Shown in pieces: positions 44,972 to 54,102 of a stretch of 64,000 nucleotides of DNA. The DNA is from Motiliproteus sp. MSK22-1 (GTDB lineage: Bacteria; Pseudomonadota; Gammaproteobacteria; Pseudomonadales; Balneatricaceae), in NCBI RefSeq assembly GCF_001968815.1, contig NZ_MIEQ01000062.1, forward strand, positions 1 through 64,000. The letters are read 5' to 3'. How positions within the stretch are numbered: the first letter of the stretch is position 1; each line of letters begins with the position of its first letter. The notes below the pieces were generated by a model. It was not told the DNA's origin, ran no database searches, and worked only from the letters and a program-made list of their open reading frames with translations. The translations under genes were made by a program, and so were the position numbers.

Positions 44972-46795
44972 ATGGGTAGTCAAGATATCCTCAATTTTGT
45001 CTTTATAGGTGCTTCATTTGCACTCTATATCGGCATCGCGATCTGGGCGCGAGCTGGATCAACTAAAGAATTTTATGTTGCTGGTGGTGGAGTACATCCG
45101 ATTGCCAACGGTATGGCAACAGCAGCAGACTGGATGTCTGCAGCATCATTTATCTCTCTTGCGGGTATTATCTCTTTTATTGGCCGTGATGGTGCTGCTT
45201 ACCTGATGGGCTGGACCGGCGGCTACGTGATGCTGGCGATGCTATTAGCACCTTACTTGCGCAAGTTTGGTAAGTTTACTGTCCCAGACTTTGTCGGAGA
45301 TCGGTATTACTCCAACTTTGCTCGAGTCATTGCTGTTATCTGTACCATTATTATTTCCTTTACTTATGTCGCAGGTCAGATGCGTGGTGTCGGCATTGTA
45401 TTCTCCCGCTTCCTGCATGTTGATATTAATACCGGTGTTGTACTGGGTATGGCAATCGTATTCTTCTACGCCGTGCTTGGTGGAATGAAGGGCATTACCT
45501 ACACGCAGGTTGCTCAGTATGTTGTGTTGATTCTGGCTTTCACTGTTCCTGCATTGTTCCTGTCCTTCCAGATTACCGGACATATTCTTCCTCAGACGGG
45601 TCTTGGTGCGACTTTGGATAGCGGCCAGTCTCTGTTGGCGACTATTGATGGTCTTTCTACCGAACTTGGTTTTAAGGAATATACCAACGGTAACAAGACC
45701 ACATTGGATATGTTCTTCCTGACTGCAGCTTTGATGTGTGGTACTGCAGGATTGCCTCATGTGATTGTTCGTTTCTTTACGGTACCTCGTGTTAAGGATG
45801 CTCGTTCTTCAGCGGGTTGGGCATTAATGTTTATTGCCATTCTTTACACTGCGGTACCCGGTGTTGCAGCCTTTGGTAAGTACAATCTGATTAATACTGT
45901 AAACGGAGCTGATAACAAGGGAACTGCCTATGCTGCAATGCCTGAATGGTTCAAAAACTGGGAAGATGCAGGTCTGATTGGTTGGAATGATTACAACGGT
46001 GATGGCAAAGTTCAGTACGCTGCGGGTAATGCTTTTGAGGGTAAAGGCAAGCCTGCATTCGCTGGTAGCGCGGATGATGAGACGGCTCGTGGTGAATTTG
46101 GTCAGCGTCTGGTTTCCAATGCATTTGCTGAAAGCAAGCCTGTAAATGGAGCACCATTTGCCAACGAAGTCTATGTTGATCGTGACATCATGGTGTTGGC
46201 TAACCCTGAAATTGCTTCTTTGCCAGGTTGGGTTGTAGCCTTGGTGGCGGCTGGCGCAGTGGCAGCAGCATTATCTACAGCGGCGGGACTGTTGCTGGTA
46301 ATTTCTACTGCCATCGCTCATGACTTGGTGAAGAAGACGATAAATCCAAATATCACTGAGAAACAGGAGCTGATGTATGCACGTTTGGCTGCGATCGTGG
46401 CGATCTGTATTGCAGGTTACTTCGGTATCAATCCTCCCGGCTTTGTGGCTATCGTGGTAGCGCTGGCCTTTGGTTTAGCAGCATCATCCTTCTTCCCAGC
46501 CATTATCATGGGTATTTTCATGAAGCGTATGAACAAGGAAGGTGCCGTTGCGGGTATGATTGTTGGCCTAACCTCGACCATGGCTTACATCATTTACTTC
46601 AAGTTCATGGGTGGTACTAAAGACGAAATGTTTATGGGTATTTCCCCAGAAGGTTTCGGTACAGTTGGTATGATTCTGAACTTCATCACGGCGTTTATCG
46701 TATCTTCCATGACTCCTCCGCCTCCAGCAGAAATTCAGGCGATCGTAGAAGATATTCGTATCCCACGTGGTGCTGGTGAAGCTCACGCTCACTAA
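44972..46795 (+). CDS. Sodium:solute symporter, VC_2705/ActP type (probable acetate uptake)
   Basis: The protein has 607 residues and about 13-14 membrane segments of the SSS family (AGGGVHPIANGMATAADWMSAASFIS near the N-terminus, typical of ActP-like carriers). A soluble loop (about 310-390) contains NDYNGDGKVQ, which looks like a calcium-binding loop. Together with the DUF4212 partner and its location beside acs and crbSR, the likely substrate is acetate or another short carboxylate. The substrate is inferred, not seen. A terminator follows. Confidence 0.88.
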   Translation: MGSQDILNFVFIGASFALYIGIAIWARAGSTKEFYVAGGGVHPIANGMATAADWMSAASFISLAGIISFIGRDGAAYLMGWTGGYVMLAMLLAPYLRKFGKFTVPDFVGDRYYSNFARVIAVICTIIISFTYVAGQMRGVGIVFSRFLHVDINTGVVLGMAIVFFYAVLGGMKGITYTQVAQYVVLILAFTVPALFLSFQITGHILPQTGLGATLDSGQSLLATIDGLSTELGFKEYTNGNKTTLDMFFLTAALMCGTAGLPHVIVRFFTVPRVKDARSSAGWALMFIAILYTAVPGVAAFGKYNLINTVNGADNKGTAYAAMPEWFKNWEDAGLIGWNDYNGDGKVQYAAGNAFEGKGKPAFAGSADDETARGEFGQRLVSNAFAESKPVNGAPFANEVYVDRDIMVLANPEIASLPGWVVALVAAGAVAAALSTAAGLLLVISTAIAHDLVKKTINPNITEKQELMYARLAAIVAICIAGYFGINPPGFVAIVVALAFGLAASSFFPAIIMGIFMKRMNKEGAVAGMIVGLTSTMAYIIYFKFMGGTKDEMFMGISPEGFGTVGMILNFITAFIVSSMTPPPPAEIQAIVEDIRIPRGAGEAHAH

Positions 46796-46821
46796 ATGAC
46801 TTGATCAAAGTAGTATCAAGG

Positions 46822-46852
46822 GCACACCAGTTTCAGGCTGGTGTGCTTTTTT
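46822..46852 (+). terminator. Terminator after symporter gene
   Basis: GCACACCAG and CTGGTGTGC form a perfect 9-bp stem around TTTCAGG, followed by TTTTTT. It closes the symporter operon and separates it from the DUF294 gene. Confidence 0.92.
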
Positions 46853-47028
46853 CGTTTATATCGATGGTTATTATGAATAGTTGTATTTAGAACGAGTTAT
46901 TTGCATAGATTCCATAAAAGGGCTGTCTCCTGTTGTAGTGATCACTGCTGTTTTCTTGTGTCTGCAGTTGGGTAGGTTTGGAGTATGCTTGCGTTGTGGC
47001 TGTTGATGAATTAATCAGGAGGTTCTAC

Positions 47029-48852
47029 ATGCCTACCGACTTCAATGTTGATAATCCGCCTTTTAGTCTACTGGATAAGAATGAATTGGCGATTCTCAAA
47101 AATAATCTCGATATAGGTTACTACCAAAAAGGAGAATGTTTGATTGAAGCCGGTAAGCCACCAGATGGACTCTTTGTGGTACTGAAAGGACAGGTTCGGG
47201 AAAGTGAGGCAAAGGAGGATGGTGCGGATCAGCACGTCTTTGTTCACTATAGCGATCATGACTATTTTGGTGCCTGGTCTGCCTTGAAAGGAAAGGCTAT
47301 TCATGACTTTGTCGCAGAAGAAGAGACTATTGCGCATATTCTCCCAACCAAAGTACTGCTGGAACTGGTTTATAGTAATCCGCGATTTGGTGATTATTTC
47401 AGTCGGACTTTGGCCGCTAAAACTGAGATCCATGCCGAGCATGAAGGTGAAGATCAAGGAATGGCGGAGTTTATGCTTGCTCAGGTGGATGGCGAGTGTA
47501 TGCGTGATCCTTTGGTTTTACTGGAAGGTACCTCGATTAAAGAAACAACGATGTTGATGCGTGAGAAGCATGTCGACTGCGTTTTGGTGAGAAAAGGAGG
47601 GCGGTACGGCATTGTTACAGGTACTGATCTGCTTAATGCTGTGGTATTGGAGGAAATGTCACGAAGCACTGATGTGGCAGAAATCGCGACATACCGGTTG
47701 ATATCCGTAGAGGCCGGAGACTATTTATTTAATGCTCTGATTCTAATGACTCAGCAACATATCGAACGGGTCGTGGTTATGAAAGATAGTCAGTTGCTGG
47801 GAATTATCGATCTTGCAGATGTGTTAAGTTATTTCTCCAGTCATTCCCATGTTATTGGTTTACGAATCGAGCGAGCCAAAACCGTTGAAGACTTATCTGC
47901 TGCTGCCCGTGGGCTGAATGATTTGATTCGCTCATTGCTATCACACGGTGTTAAGGCCCGTTTTGCTATGGATTTGATTTCGGCGATGAATGAGCGGGTC
48001 ATGGCTAAATTATTCACACTGCTGGTACCGGAAGACTTGCTTGCTCATGTTTGCCTTGTCGTCATGGGGAGTGAGGGGCGTGGTGAGCAGATTATGAAAA
48101 CAGATCAGGATAATGCGGTCATTATGCGAGATGGACTTGACTGGCCTGACAGGGAGCCGGTGCTGCAAAGGTTTACCGATATGTTGATCGAATTTGGTTA
48201 CCCGAAATGCCCAGGAAATATTATGGTCTCCAATCCCTACTGGGTACAGTTTCTTGGGGACTGGACAAGCCGAATGAATGAATGGGCAACAAGCTGCGTG
48301 GGTGAGGCACAGATGAATTTGGCTATCGCTGTGGATGCCAAGCCTGTTGCTGGTAATCCGGCTTTATTCAAAGCCTCCCGGAATTGGTTCCTTCGTCAGC
48401 TGAAGGACAATGATCTGTTCTTTTCACATTTTGCCAAAGCCTCTCTTGAGTTTGACACGCCGCTGACTTTTTTTGGTGGAATTAAGAGTAAAGGCCATGG
48501 TCTGGATATCAAGAAAGGCGGGATCTTTCCAATTGTGCATGGCATTCGGACTATGGCACTTCAGCATCGAGTGATTGAGACTAATACCTTTAAACGGGTT
48601 GATTCACTGATAGAAATGGGAGTGCTTAAGAAAGAGCAAGGTCGGGACTTGGTGGAGGCCCTTTCTATTTTTATCAAGATTCGTTTGAGGCAGCAAATGA
48701 TGCGTTTTGATGCAGAGGATTTTAACGAATCTCCAAACATAATTATTATTGATGAATTAGATCGATTGGATAAAGACCTCATGCGGGAGGCGTTGCATGT
48801 GGTTAAAGAGTTTAAAAAGAGTTTAGCACTCAAATATCACCTTGAGAGGTAG
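47029..48852 (+). CDS. cNMP-binding/CBS/DUF294 nucleotidyltransferase-like protein
   Basis: The 607-residue cytoplasmic protein has, in order, a cyclic-nucleotide-binding-like domain (about 10-130), two CBS domains (about 160-285, with VDCVLVRKGGRYGIVTGTDLL and VVMKDSQLLGIIDLADVL), a nucleotidyltransferase-like DUF294 domain (about 310-460, with MGSEGRGEQIMKTDQDNAVI) and a helical C-terminal domain. The GSxGRxE...DQDN pattern is the metal-binding motif of this group. The ATG at 47029 has AGGAGG six bases upstream; an earlier start would add 17 residues. It is often found beside ActP-type carriers with the next gene. Its role is not known; signal-dependent control of uptake is a guess. Confidence 0.85.
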   Translation: MPTDFNVDNPPFSLLDKNELAILKNNLDIGYYQKGECLIEAGKPPDGLFVVLKGQVRESEAKEDGADQHVFVHYSDHDYFGAWSALKGKAIHDFVAEEETIAHILPTKVLLELVYSNPRFGDYFSRTLAAKTEIHAEHEGEDQGMAEFMLAQVDGECMRDPLVLLEGTSIKETTMLMREKHVDCVLVRKGGRYGIVTGTDLLNAVVLEEMSRSTDVAEIATYRLISVEAGDYLFNALILMTQQHIERVVVMKDSQLLGIIDLADVLSYFSSHSHVIGLRIERAKTVEDLSAAARGLNDLIRSLLSHGVKARFAMDLISAMNERVMAKLFTLLVPEDLLAHVCLVVMGSEGRGEQIMKTDQDNAVIMRDGLDWPDREPVLQRFTDMLIEFGYPKCPGNIMVSNPYWVQFLGDWTSRMNEWATSCVGEAQMNLAIAVDAKPVAGNPALFKASRNWFLRQLKDNDLFFSHFAKASLEFDTPLTFFGGIKSKGHGLDIKKGGIFPIVHGIRTMALQHRVIETNTFKRVDSLIEMGVLKKEQGRDLVEALSIFIKIRLRQQMMRFDAEDFNESPNIIIIDELDRLDKDLMREALHVVKEFKKSLALKYHLER

Positions 48853-48857
48853 CGGAT

Positions 48858-49478
48858 ATGATCCTGCCGAGGAAATTCCGGGTCATGCGAGAGCGAAAAC
48901 GTCATCGGTCCGGACCTTTTGCAAGCTTGTTTGAACCCTATCAGGGAGATGAGGTGGTGTCTCTGGATTGTGAAACTACGAGCCTGGATGTCAGCGAAGG
49001 AGAGATACTCTCAATTGGGGCTGTTCGGATCAAGGGTCGTAGGGTTGTTACCAGTGATCGACTTGACATCAAGCTTAAGCCTCCCAAGAGCCTGACTGGT
49101 GATTCGATTAAGGTACATAAGCTGCGAGCGATGGATTTAACGGAAGGGATTGAAATAGAGGAGGCATTGGATCAGGTGCTCGAATTTGTCGGTAATCGTC
49201 CGATACTTGGTTATTATGTTAACTACGATATAAAAATGATTGATAAGTTTCTTCGCTCGTACCATGGCTTTGGCTTGCCCAACAAGGCTATTGAACTCTC
49301 TCATGTTTATCACGACATTATTAAGTGGAAATATGTTGGTGGTGATGTCGATCTACGTTTCGATACCATCGCCAAAAAGCTGAATTTACCTATTCTTGAG
49401 AGACACACGGCGCTTGGGGACGCAATTACGGTGGCATTAATGTATGTTCGCTTAAAGTACGGTGAAGCTCCCGGATAA
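48858..49478 (+). CDS. DnaQ-like 3'-5' exonuclease (DEDDh)
   Basis: The protein has 206 residues with a DEDDh exonuclease domain. All motifs look intact: VSLDCETTSLDVSEGEILSIGAV (D and E of motif I), GYYVNYDIKMIDKFL (motif II) and LERHTALGDAITVALMYVRL (H and D of motif III). It resembles the epsilon subunit of DNA polymerase III but is a stand-alone gene. It starts five bases after the DUF294 gene, so the two are translated together. Such pairs recur in relatives; the substrate is unknown. Confidence 0.88.
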   Translation: MILPRKFRVMRERKRHRSGPFASLFEPYQGDEVVSLDCETTSLDVSEGEILSIGAVRIKGRRVVTSDRLDIKLKPPKSLTGDSIKVHKLRAMDLTEGIEIEEALDQVLEFVGNRPILGYYVNYDIKMIDKFLRSYHGFGLPNKAIELSHVYHDIIKWKYVGGDVDLRFDTIAKKLNLPILERHTALGDAITVALMYVRLKYGEAPG

Positions 49479-49705
49479 CTTACCACTTTCTAACCTGCTG
49501 TATTAACTGGAAATTTCAAACCTGTCTGGTGGTGGCGATCATATTTATCAGCCGTCCCGCCTTTTTCGTTTACCCGTCTTGACTCGGTGATGGGCACGAT
49601 TTCTGATCATTCTGTTAAACTAAGTAGATAAGACGTTATTCTGAGATTGGCTGGCTTGGCCTCTCTTTGTTTCGACTTATAAATATTTTGTTCTTTTGTA
49701 ACCTA

Positions 49706-49722
49706 TTGGTCCGCTTTATGCA
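49706..49722 (+). promoter_or_regulatory. Candidate sigma-54 promoter of fliE operon
   Basis: TTGGTCCGCTTTATGCA has the essential GG-N10-GC arrangement and matches the RpoN consensus at most positions, though the central CA of TGGCAC is missing. It lies about 195 bases before fliE in a 437-base gap that holds nothing else I can support. FleQ-RpoN control of fliE is expected from Pseudomonas. Confidence 0.5.
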
Positions 49723-49915
49723 TTGACGTATGTAGTGTTGATGTAGTTGGATAGAGATGAGGCGGGCAAGCGACAAAAAAATGTCGTTTGACTGGGTATT
49801 TGAAGAAAAACTAGTATAATCCGTCATAAATGTGACGTGTAGGTGATTTGAGGCGTCTTCAGACTTCAGCTCTCATCTTATTATTCTGTTTTATGGTTAA
49901 TAGGTAGTTAATTCG

Positions 49916-50251
49916 ATGGCAGATCGGTTGGATATTCAGAATGTCTTGGGCCAGATGCGTGCTCTTCAAGCTCAGGTTCAGCAGGGAGTTCCACCTGTTA
50001 AGGCTGTGCCTGAGCAGCCGGATGGAACACCGGGTTTTGGCGATGTGCTGAAAATGGCTGTGGACAAAGTGAATGATCAGCAAGCTTCAGCCAAAAAAAT
50101 GGCGGAGGCTTATGAGCGTGGAGATCCAACCGTGGATCTTCCTCAGGTCATGATAGGTCTTCAAAAGGCCAGTGTGTCCTTTGAAGCAATGAATCAGGTG
50201 CGTAATCGCTTGGTTTCTGCTTATGAAGATATTTCTAAAATGCCCATATAG
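49916..50251 (+). CDS. fliE: FliE, MS ring-rod junction protein
   Basis: The protein has 111 residues, normal for FliE, with the conserved C-terminal half (FGDVLKMAVDKVNDQQASAKKMAEAYERG and VMIGLQKASVSFEAMNQVRNRLVSAYEDI). FliE links the MS ring to the rod and is among the first export substrates. It opens the fliE-flhB gene run. The 145-base space to fliF contains a weak GG-N10-GC element (TGGATTCCTATCTGC) that could be a second sigma-54 site. Confidence 0.95.
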   Translation: MADRLDIQNVLGQMRALQAQVQQGVPPVKAVPEQPDGTPGFGDVLKMAVDKVNDQQASAKKMAEAYERGDPTVDLPQVMIGLQKASVSFEAMNQVRNRLVSAYEDISKMPI

Positions 50252-50396
50252 CATGATCGGATTTATAGGCTTTTGCTAGGTATGGATTCCTATCTGCTGT
50301 GCTGTTTAAACACATAGCCCGATACTGTTAGATAAGTCAAAACCAGATAGCTGAATAAACAGTCAAAATAGCTCAACGGAGTTCTCACAGAGAATC

Positions 50397-52079
50397 ATGG
50401 ATAACGCGCCCGCCACAACTCAGAATGCACTTGCCGTACCGCAATCCGGTCTGGCAGCTGGGTTTAATCGCTTGGGCATTTTTCGCCAGATCGGGCTGAT
50501 GATCGGACTGGCTGCCAGTGTAGCCATTGGCTTTTCGGTGGTTCTCTGGTCTCAGGAACCAGAATATCGGCCGCTGCTGAATAATCTTAACTCACTCGAT
50601 GCTAATCAAATCATTGACACCCTTCAAGCCAATCAGATCCCTTACCGCATTGATAACTCCAGTGGGGCGCTTATGGTAGCGGCAGATCAAATTCATAATG
50701 CACGCTTGAAACTGGCTGCTGGCGGATTGACGGGGCGGGAGAATGTAGGGTTTGAATTGCTGGACCAGGAGCAGGCTCTGGGAACCAGTCAGTTTATGGA
50801 AACCACCCGGTTTCGTCGAGGACTGGAGGGTGAATTAGCCAGAACGATTTCAAGTCTTCTACCTGTAAAAACGGCCCGTGTTCATTTGGCTATTCCTAAG
50901 CGTTCGGTATTCGTCCGTGACAGCAGAAAACCCAGCGCTTCTGTGTTTGTCGAGCTTTATGCCGGACGCATGATGGCGAAGTCTCAGGTTGCCTCTGTTG
51001 CTAGTCTGGTGGCTTCAAGTATTCCTGAGCTCGATAGTCGAGATGTCACTGTTGTTGATCAAAAAGGGCGACTGCTAAACAGTCAATCTGTTGACGAAAA
51101 CGTAGGCCTAGCTGCTAAACAGCTGGAATACAGTCAAAAAATGGAGGATCGAATAGCCTCCAGGGTCCGTAACATTCTAGAGCCTGTTGTTGGCAGTGGC
51201 CGTTTTAAGGCGGAAGTTTCTGCAGATATTGACTTTACTGCCATTGAACAAACAGACGAGTTATTTAACCCAGATCTGCCATCTCTGCGTAGCGAGCAGA
51301 CCCTTGATGAACAAAGGGCCGCGGGTGCGGGAGCCACAGGCGTGCCGGGAGCCCTGGCGAATCAGCCTCCTGGTGCTGCGACAGTGCCTGAAGTGGGGGC
51401 CGCAGGAGGGGGAGGTGCTGCTGGAGCGAATGGACAAGGCAGTGGTAGAAAGCAGACAACACGAAATTATGAATTGGATAGGACCATTAGCTATACGCGG
51501 CACCAGCAAGGACGTGTTCGCCGTCTAACGGTTGCAGTAGCCGTTGATGATATCTCCACAACTAACCCTGATACGGGTGAGGTGACGAGGCGTCCCTGGA
51601 GTGAAGCTGATATTCAGCGATTAACACTCTTGGTTCGTGATGCCGTTGGCTACTCTGCTGTTCGGGGAGATAGTGTAAATGTGGTTAATACACCGTTTGT
51701 TGGTCCGGAGCCTTTAGAGGCGTTGCCAGAAGTGGCTATATGGGAGCAACCCTGGTTCTGGGATTTAGCCCGGAAGGTCGGCGCTGGTTTGTTTCTACTG
51801 CTTTTGGTCTTCGGGGTATTGCGGCCTATTATGAAGAGTCTTTCTGCAGCGCCGGTGCCTGCTGGAGAAGGGGGAGAAATTGGTGGAGAGTTGGAAGGGA
51901 TTGGTGAAGTCGGCGGATTAGGGGACGAAGGAGCGGGGCTTAGTGTTGATCAGGGGTCTTTGTTACCTGGTCCTAATGAGAGCTATGATCGACAACTTGA
52001 TGCAATTCGTAGCCTCATAGCTGAGGACCCCGGCCGAGTGGCGCAGGTGGTTAAACAGTGGGTTTCTGCGGATGAGTGA
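50397..52079 (+). CDS. fliF: FliF, MS-ring protein
   Basis: This 560-residue inner-membrane protein has two membrane segments (about 30-50 and 455-478) flanking a large periplasmic region with ring-building domains (LLNNLNSLDANQIIDTLQANQIPYRI; LEGELARTISSLLPVKTARVHLAIP). A Gly/Ala-rich loop (about 300-350) and a cytoplasmic C-terminus (ESYDRQLDAIRSLIAEDPGRVAQVVKQWV) that binds FliG are typical. It forms the MS ring on which the motor is built. It overlaps fliG by eight bases (ATGAGTGA). Confidence 0.96.
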   Translation: MDNAPATTQNALAVPQSGLAAGFNRLGIFRQIGLMIGLAASVAIGFSVVLWSQEPEYRPLLNNLNSLDANQIIDTLQANQIPYRIDNSSGALMVAADQIHNARLKLAAGGLTGRENVGFELLDQEQALGTSQFMETTRFRRGLEGELARTISSLLPVKTARVHLAIPKRSVFVRDSRKPSASVFVELYAGRMMAKSQVASVASLVASSIPELDSRDVTVVDQKGRLLNSQSVDENVGLAAKQLEYSQKMEDRIASRVRNILEPVVGSGRFKAEVSADIDFTAIEQTDELFNPDLPSLRSEQTLDEQRAAGAGATGVPGALANQPPGAATVPEVGAAGGGGAAGANGQGSGRKQTTRNYELDRTISYTRHQQGRVRRLTVAVAVDDISTTNPDTGEVTRRPWSEADIQRLTLLVRDAVGYSAVRGDSVNVVNTPFVGPEPLEALPEVAIWEQPWFWDLARKVGAGLFLLLLVFGVLRPIMKSLSAAPVPAGEGGEIGGELEGIGEVGGLGDEGAGLSVDQGSLLPGPNESYDRQLDAIRSLIAEDPGRVAQVVKQWVSADE

Positions 52080-53076
52080 TATTGGAAAACTGGATTCGGT
52101 CCAGCGAGCGGCAGTGTTCTTGATGAGTCTTGGGGAATCGGATGCTGCTGAAATAATGAAGCATATGGGGCCTAAAGAAGTTCAGCGAATTGGTACAGCT
52201 ATGTCAATGCTGTCCCACGTTAAGCAGGATCAGGTTGAAACTGTGATGGCTGACTTTCTTAATGCTGTTGGTAATCAGACAGGACTTGGAGTCGGGTCTG
52301 ATGATTATATTCGCTCTGTGTTGAATCAGGCGTTGGGGGAGGATAAAGCTGGCGGCTTGATTGATCGGATTCTCCAGGGAGCTAACACCAAGGGGTTGGA
52401 TACGCTTAAATGGATGGATGCTCGTCAGGTGGCGGATATTATTCGTTACGAGCATCCCCAGATTCAGGCGATTGTGGTTTCCTATCTGGATGCCGATCAG
52501 GCAGCGGAAGTCGTTAGTCAGTTCGACGAAAGAGTTCGGCTCGATATTCTTATGCGCATATCCTCGTTAGAGACTGTTCAACCCAGTGCCTTGCAGGAAC
52601 TTAACGATATTCTGGAGCGCCAGTTTGCAGGTAATGCGACGGCCAAAACCACAAACATGGGTGGAGTTAAAGTGGTTGCCGATATCATGAACTTCTTTGA
52701 TACCGGCACTGAAACAAACGTGATGGAGTCGATTAAGGAAGTAGACGAAGACTTGGGGAATGAAATTCAGGATCTGATGTTTGTTTTTGCTAATCTCTCT
52801 GAAGTTGACGACCGTGGTATTCAGGCCATTCTTCGAGAGATTTCTACCGATGTTCTGGTGGTTGCACTGAAAGGGGCTGACACGGCATTACAGGAGAAAA
52901 TATTCAAAAACATGTCCAAGCGAGCTGCGGAACTGTTACGGGATGATCTTGAAGCTTCCCCTCCTGTACGCGTCAGTGATGTTGAAACCGCTCAGAAAGA
53001 AATTTTAACCGTCGCTCGACGCTTAGCAGATGATGGTGAAATCATGCTTGGTGGGAGCGGCGAGGATATGTTGTAA
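52072..53076 (+). CDS. fliG: FliG, motor switch protein
   Basis: The protein has 334 residues and the three FliG domains: N-terminal for FliF binding (KLDSVQRAAVFLMSLGESDAAEIM), middle with the EHPQ motif (RYEHPQIQAIVVSYLDADQAAEVV), and C-terminal with the charged helix that meets the stator (DVLVVALKGADTALQEKIFKNMSKRAAELLRDDLE). It forms the rotor track that generates torque and switches direction. Its start overlaps the end of fliF. A gap of 210 bases precedes fliH. Confidence 0.97.
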   Translation: MSDIGKLDSVQRAAVFLMSLGESDAAEIMKHMGPKEVQRIGTAMSMLSHVKQDQVETVMADFLNAVGNQTGLGVGSDDYIRSVLNQALGEDKAGGLIDRILQGANTKGLDTLKWMDARQVADIIRYEHPQIQAIVVSYLDADQAAEVVSQFDERVRLDILMRISSLETVQPSALQELNDILERQFAGNATAKTTNMGGVKVVADIMNFFDTGTETNVMESIKEVDEDLGNEIQDLMFVFANLSEVDDRGIQAILREISTDVLVVALKGADTALQEKIFKNMSKRAAELLRDDLEASPPVRVSDVETAQKEILTVARRLADDGEIMLGGSGEDML

Positions 53077-53286
53077 ATATCTGAAGTTATTTATGATTTT
53101 TTATTGGTTCAATGAGCGGTAGGTGGCCGACCGAGCTGTTTTCAGGAAAATAGTGTGATTAAAGAAAGCACCCTGCAAGGGCAGTTAAACATTAGAGACA
53201 GCCATTCTGTCAAAAATAAGTAGTATTGCTTTGCACCAATTGAAGCGCCTGATTAAAAGAAAGCCCTGTGGGTAAAAGAGATTTCT

Positions 53287-54051
53287 GTGGATAAAAAATC
53301 CAACGCTCCTGGTCGTATTGCGGCTAAAGACTTGCCCCCAGTCAAATCCTGGGCTCTTCCCAGAGTTCAGGGAGCACATGTAGTGCGTTCTCCTTTTGCT
53401 GAGAAAGACCGTAAAAGCCGTCGTGATCAGAGTCGAGTCGAAGAAATTCCTGATAGTAAACCCTTGACGGTTGAAGCCATCGAAAAAATAAGATTGCAGG
53501 CACAGGAGGAAGGTTTTAAGCAGGGAAAGACCGAAGGGTTGGAGCAAGGGTTGCAGGAGGGGTTACGTAAAGGTGAAGAGCAGGGCTATCAGCAGGGGTT
53601 GCAGCAAGCCAAGGGTGAAATGGATGCCCTTCGTGACAAGTTAACGAGCCTGATGCAAAGCATTGAATCTCCACTGGAACAGCAACAGCAAGAACTGGAG
53701 TCTGCATTATTGCGCTTGGTGATAGATACCGCTGGCTGTGTTGTTAAGCAGGAGTTGAAGACAAGACCGGAAATACTTCAACAGGCAGTGAATGAAGCCT
53801 TGGCGGCGTTGCCTCATGAAGAGCCTCAACTTTGCTTTAGTGTCAGTCCTGATGATCTTGCTTTACTGGAAGAAATTAAAGAGCGTGAGCATGCTAGTTG
53901 GAGCCTTCGTGTCGATAAGTCGATGACTTCGGGAGGGCTTTCAATCAAAGGTGCCAATAGTTACCTTGATTACAGCGTAGAAAACAGATTTTCTCAGGTA
54001 GTGGAGCAGTTACTGGAGCGAAACCAAGCGGCAAATAACGAGACTGATTAG
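53287..54051 (+). CDS. fliH: FliH, export ATPase regulator
   Basis: The protein has 254 residues. A Gln/Glu-rich stretch (about 70-120: EGFKQGKTEGLEQGLQEGLRKGEEQGYQQGL) has the repeated G-x3-G helical pattern typical of FliH, and a C-terminal domain (KTRPEILQQAVNEALAALP...VDKSMTSGGLSIKG) binds FliI. FliH holds the FliI ATPase at the export gate. Translation begins at a GTG. It is 52 bases before fliI. Confidence 0.93.
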   Translation: MDKKSNAPGRIAAKDLPPVKSWALPRVQGAHVVRSPFAEKDRKSRRDQSRVEEIPDSKPLTVEAIEKIRLQAQEEGFKQGKTEGLEQGLQEGLRKGEEQGYQQGLQQAKGEMDALRDKLTSLMQSIESPLEQQQQELESALLRLVIDTAGCVVKQELKTRPEILQQAVNEALAALPHEEPQLCFSVSPDDLALLEEIKEREHASWSLRVDKSMTSGGLSIKGANSYLDYSVENRFSQVVEQLLERNQAANNETD

Positions 54052-54102
54052 TCTTTTTAGTTGTGACCCTCATCTATAACTCTGCATTCATGGCGGTGCT
54101 TT

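Noticed and set aside
49636-49827. Small open frames in the gap before fliE
   Set aside because: Short, no ribosome-binding site, no protein-like composition; the gap is better explained as a promoter region.
36349-49915. Recent horizontal insertion of the acetate block
   Set aside because: No integrase, transposase, direct repeats, tRNA target or clear change in base composition at either edge; an old rearrangement is more likely.
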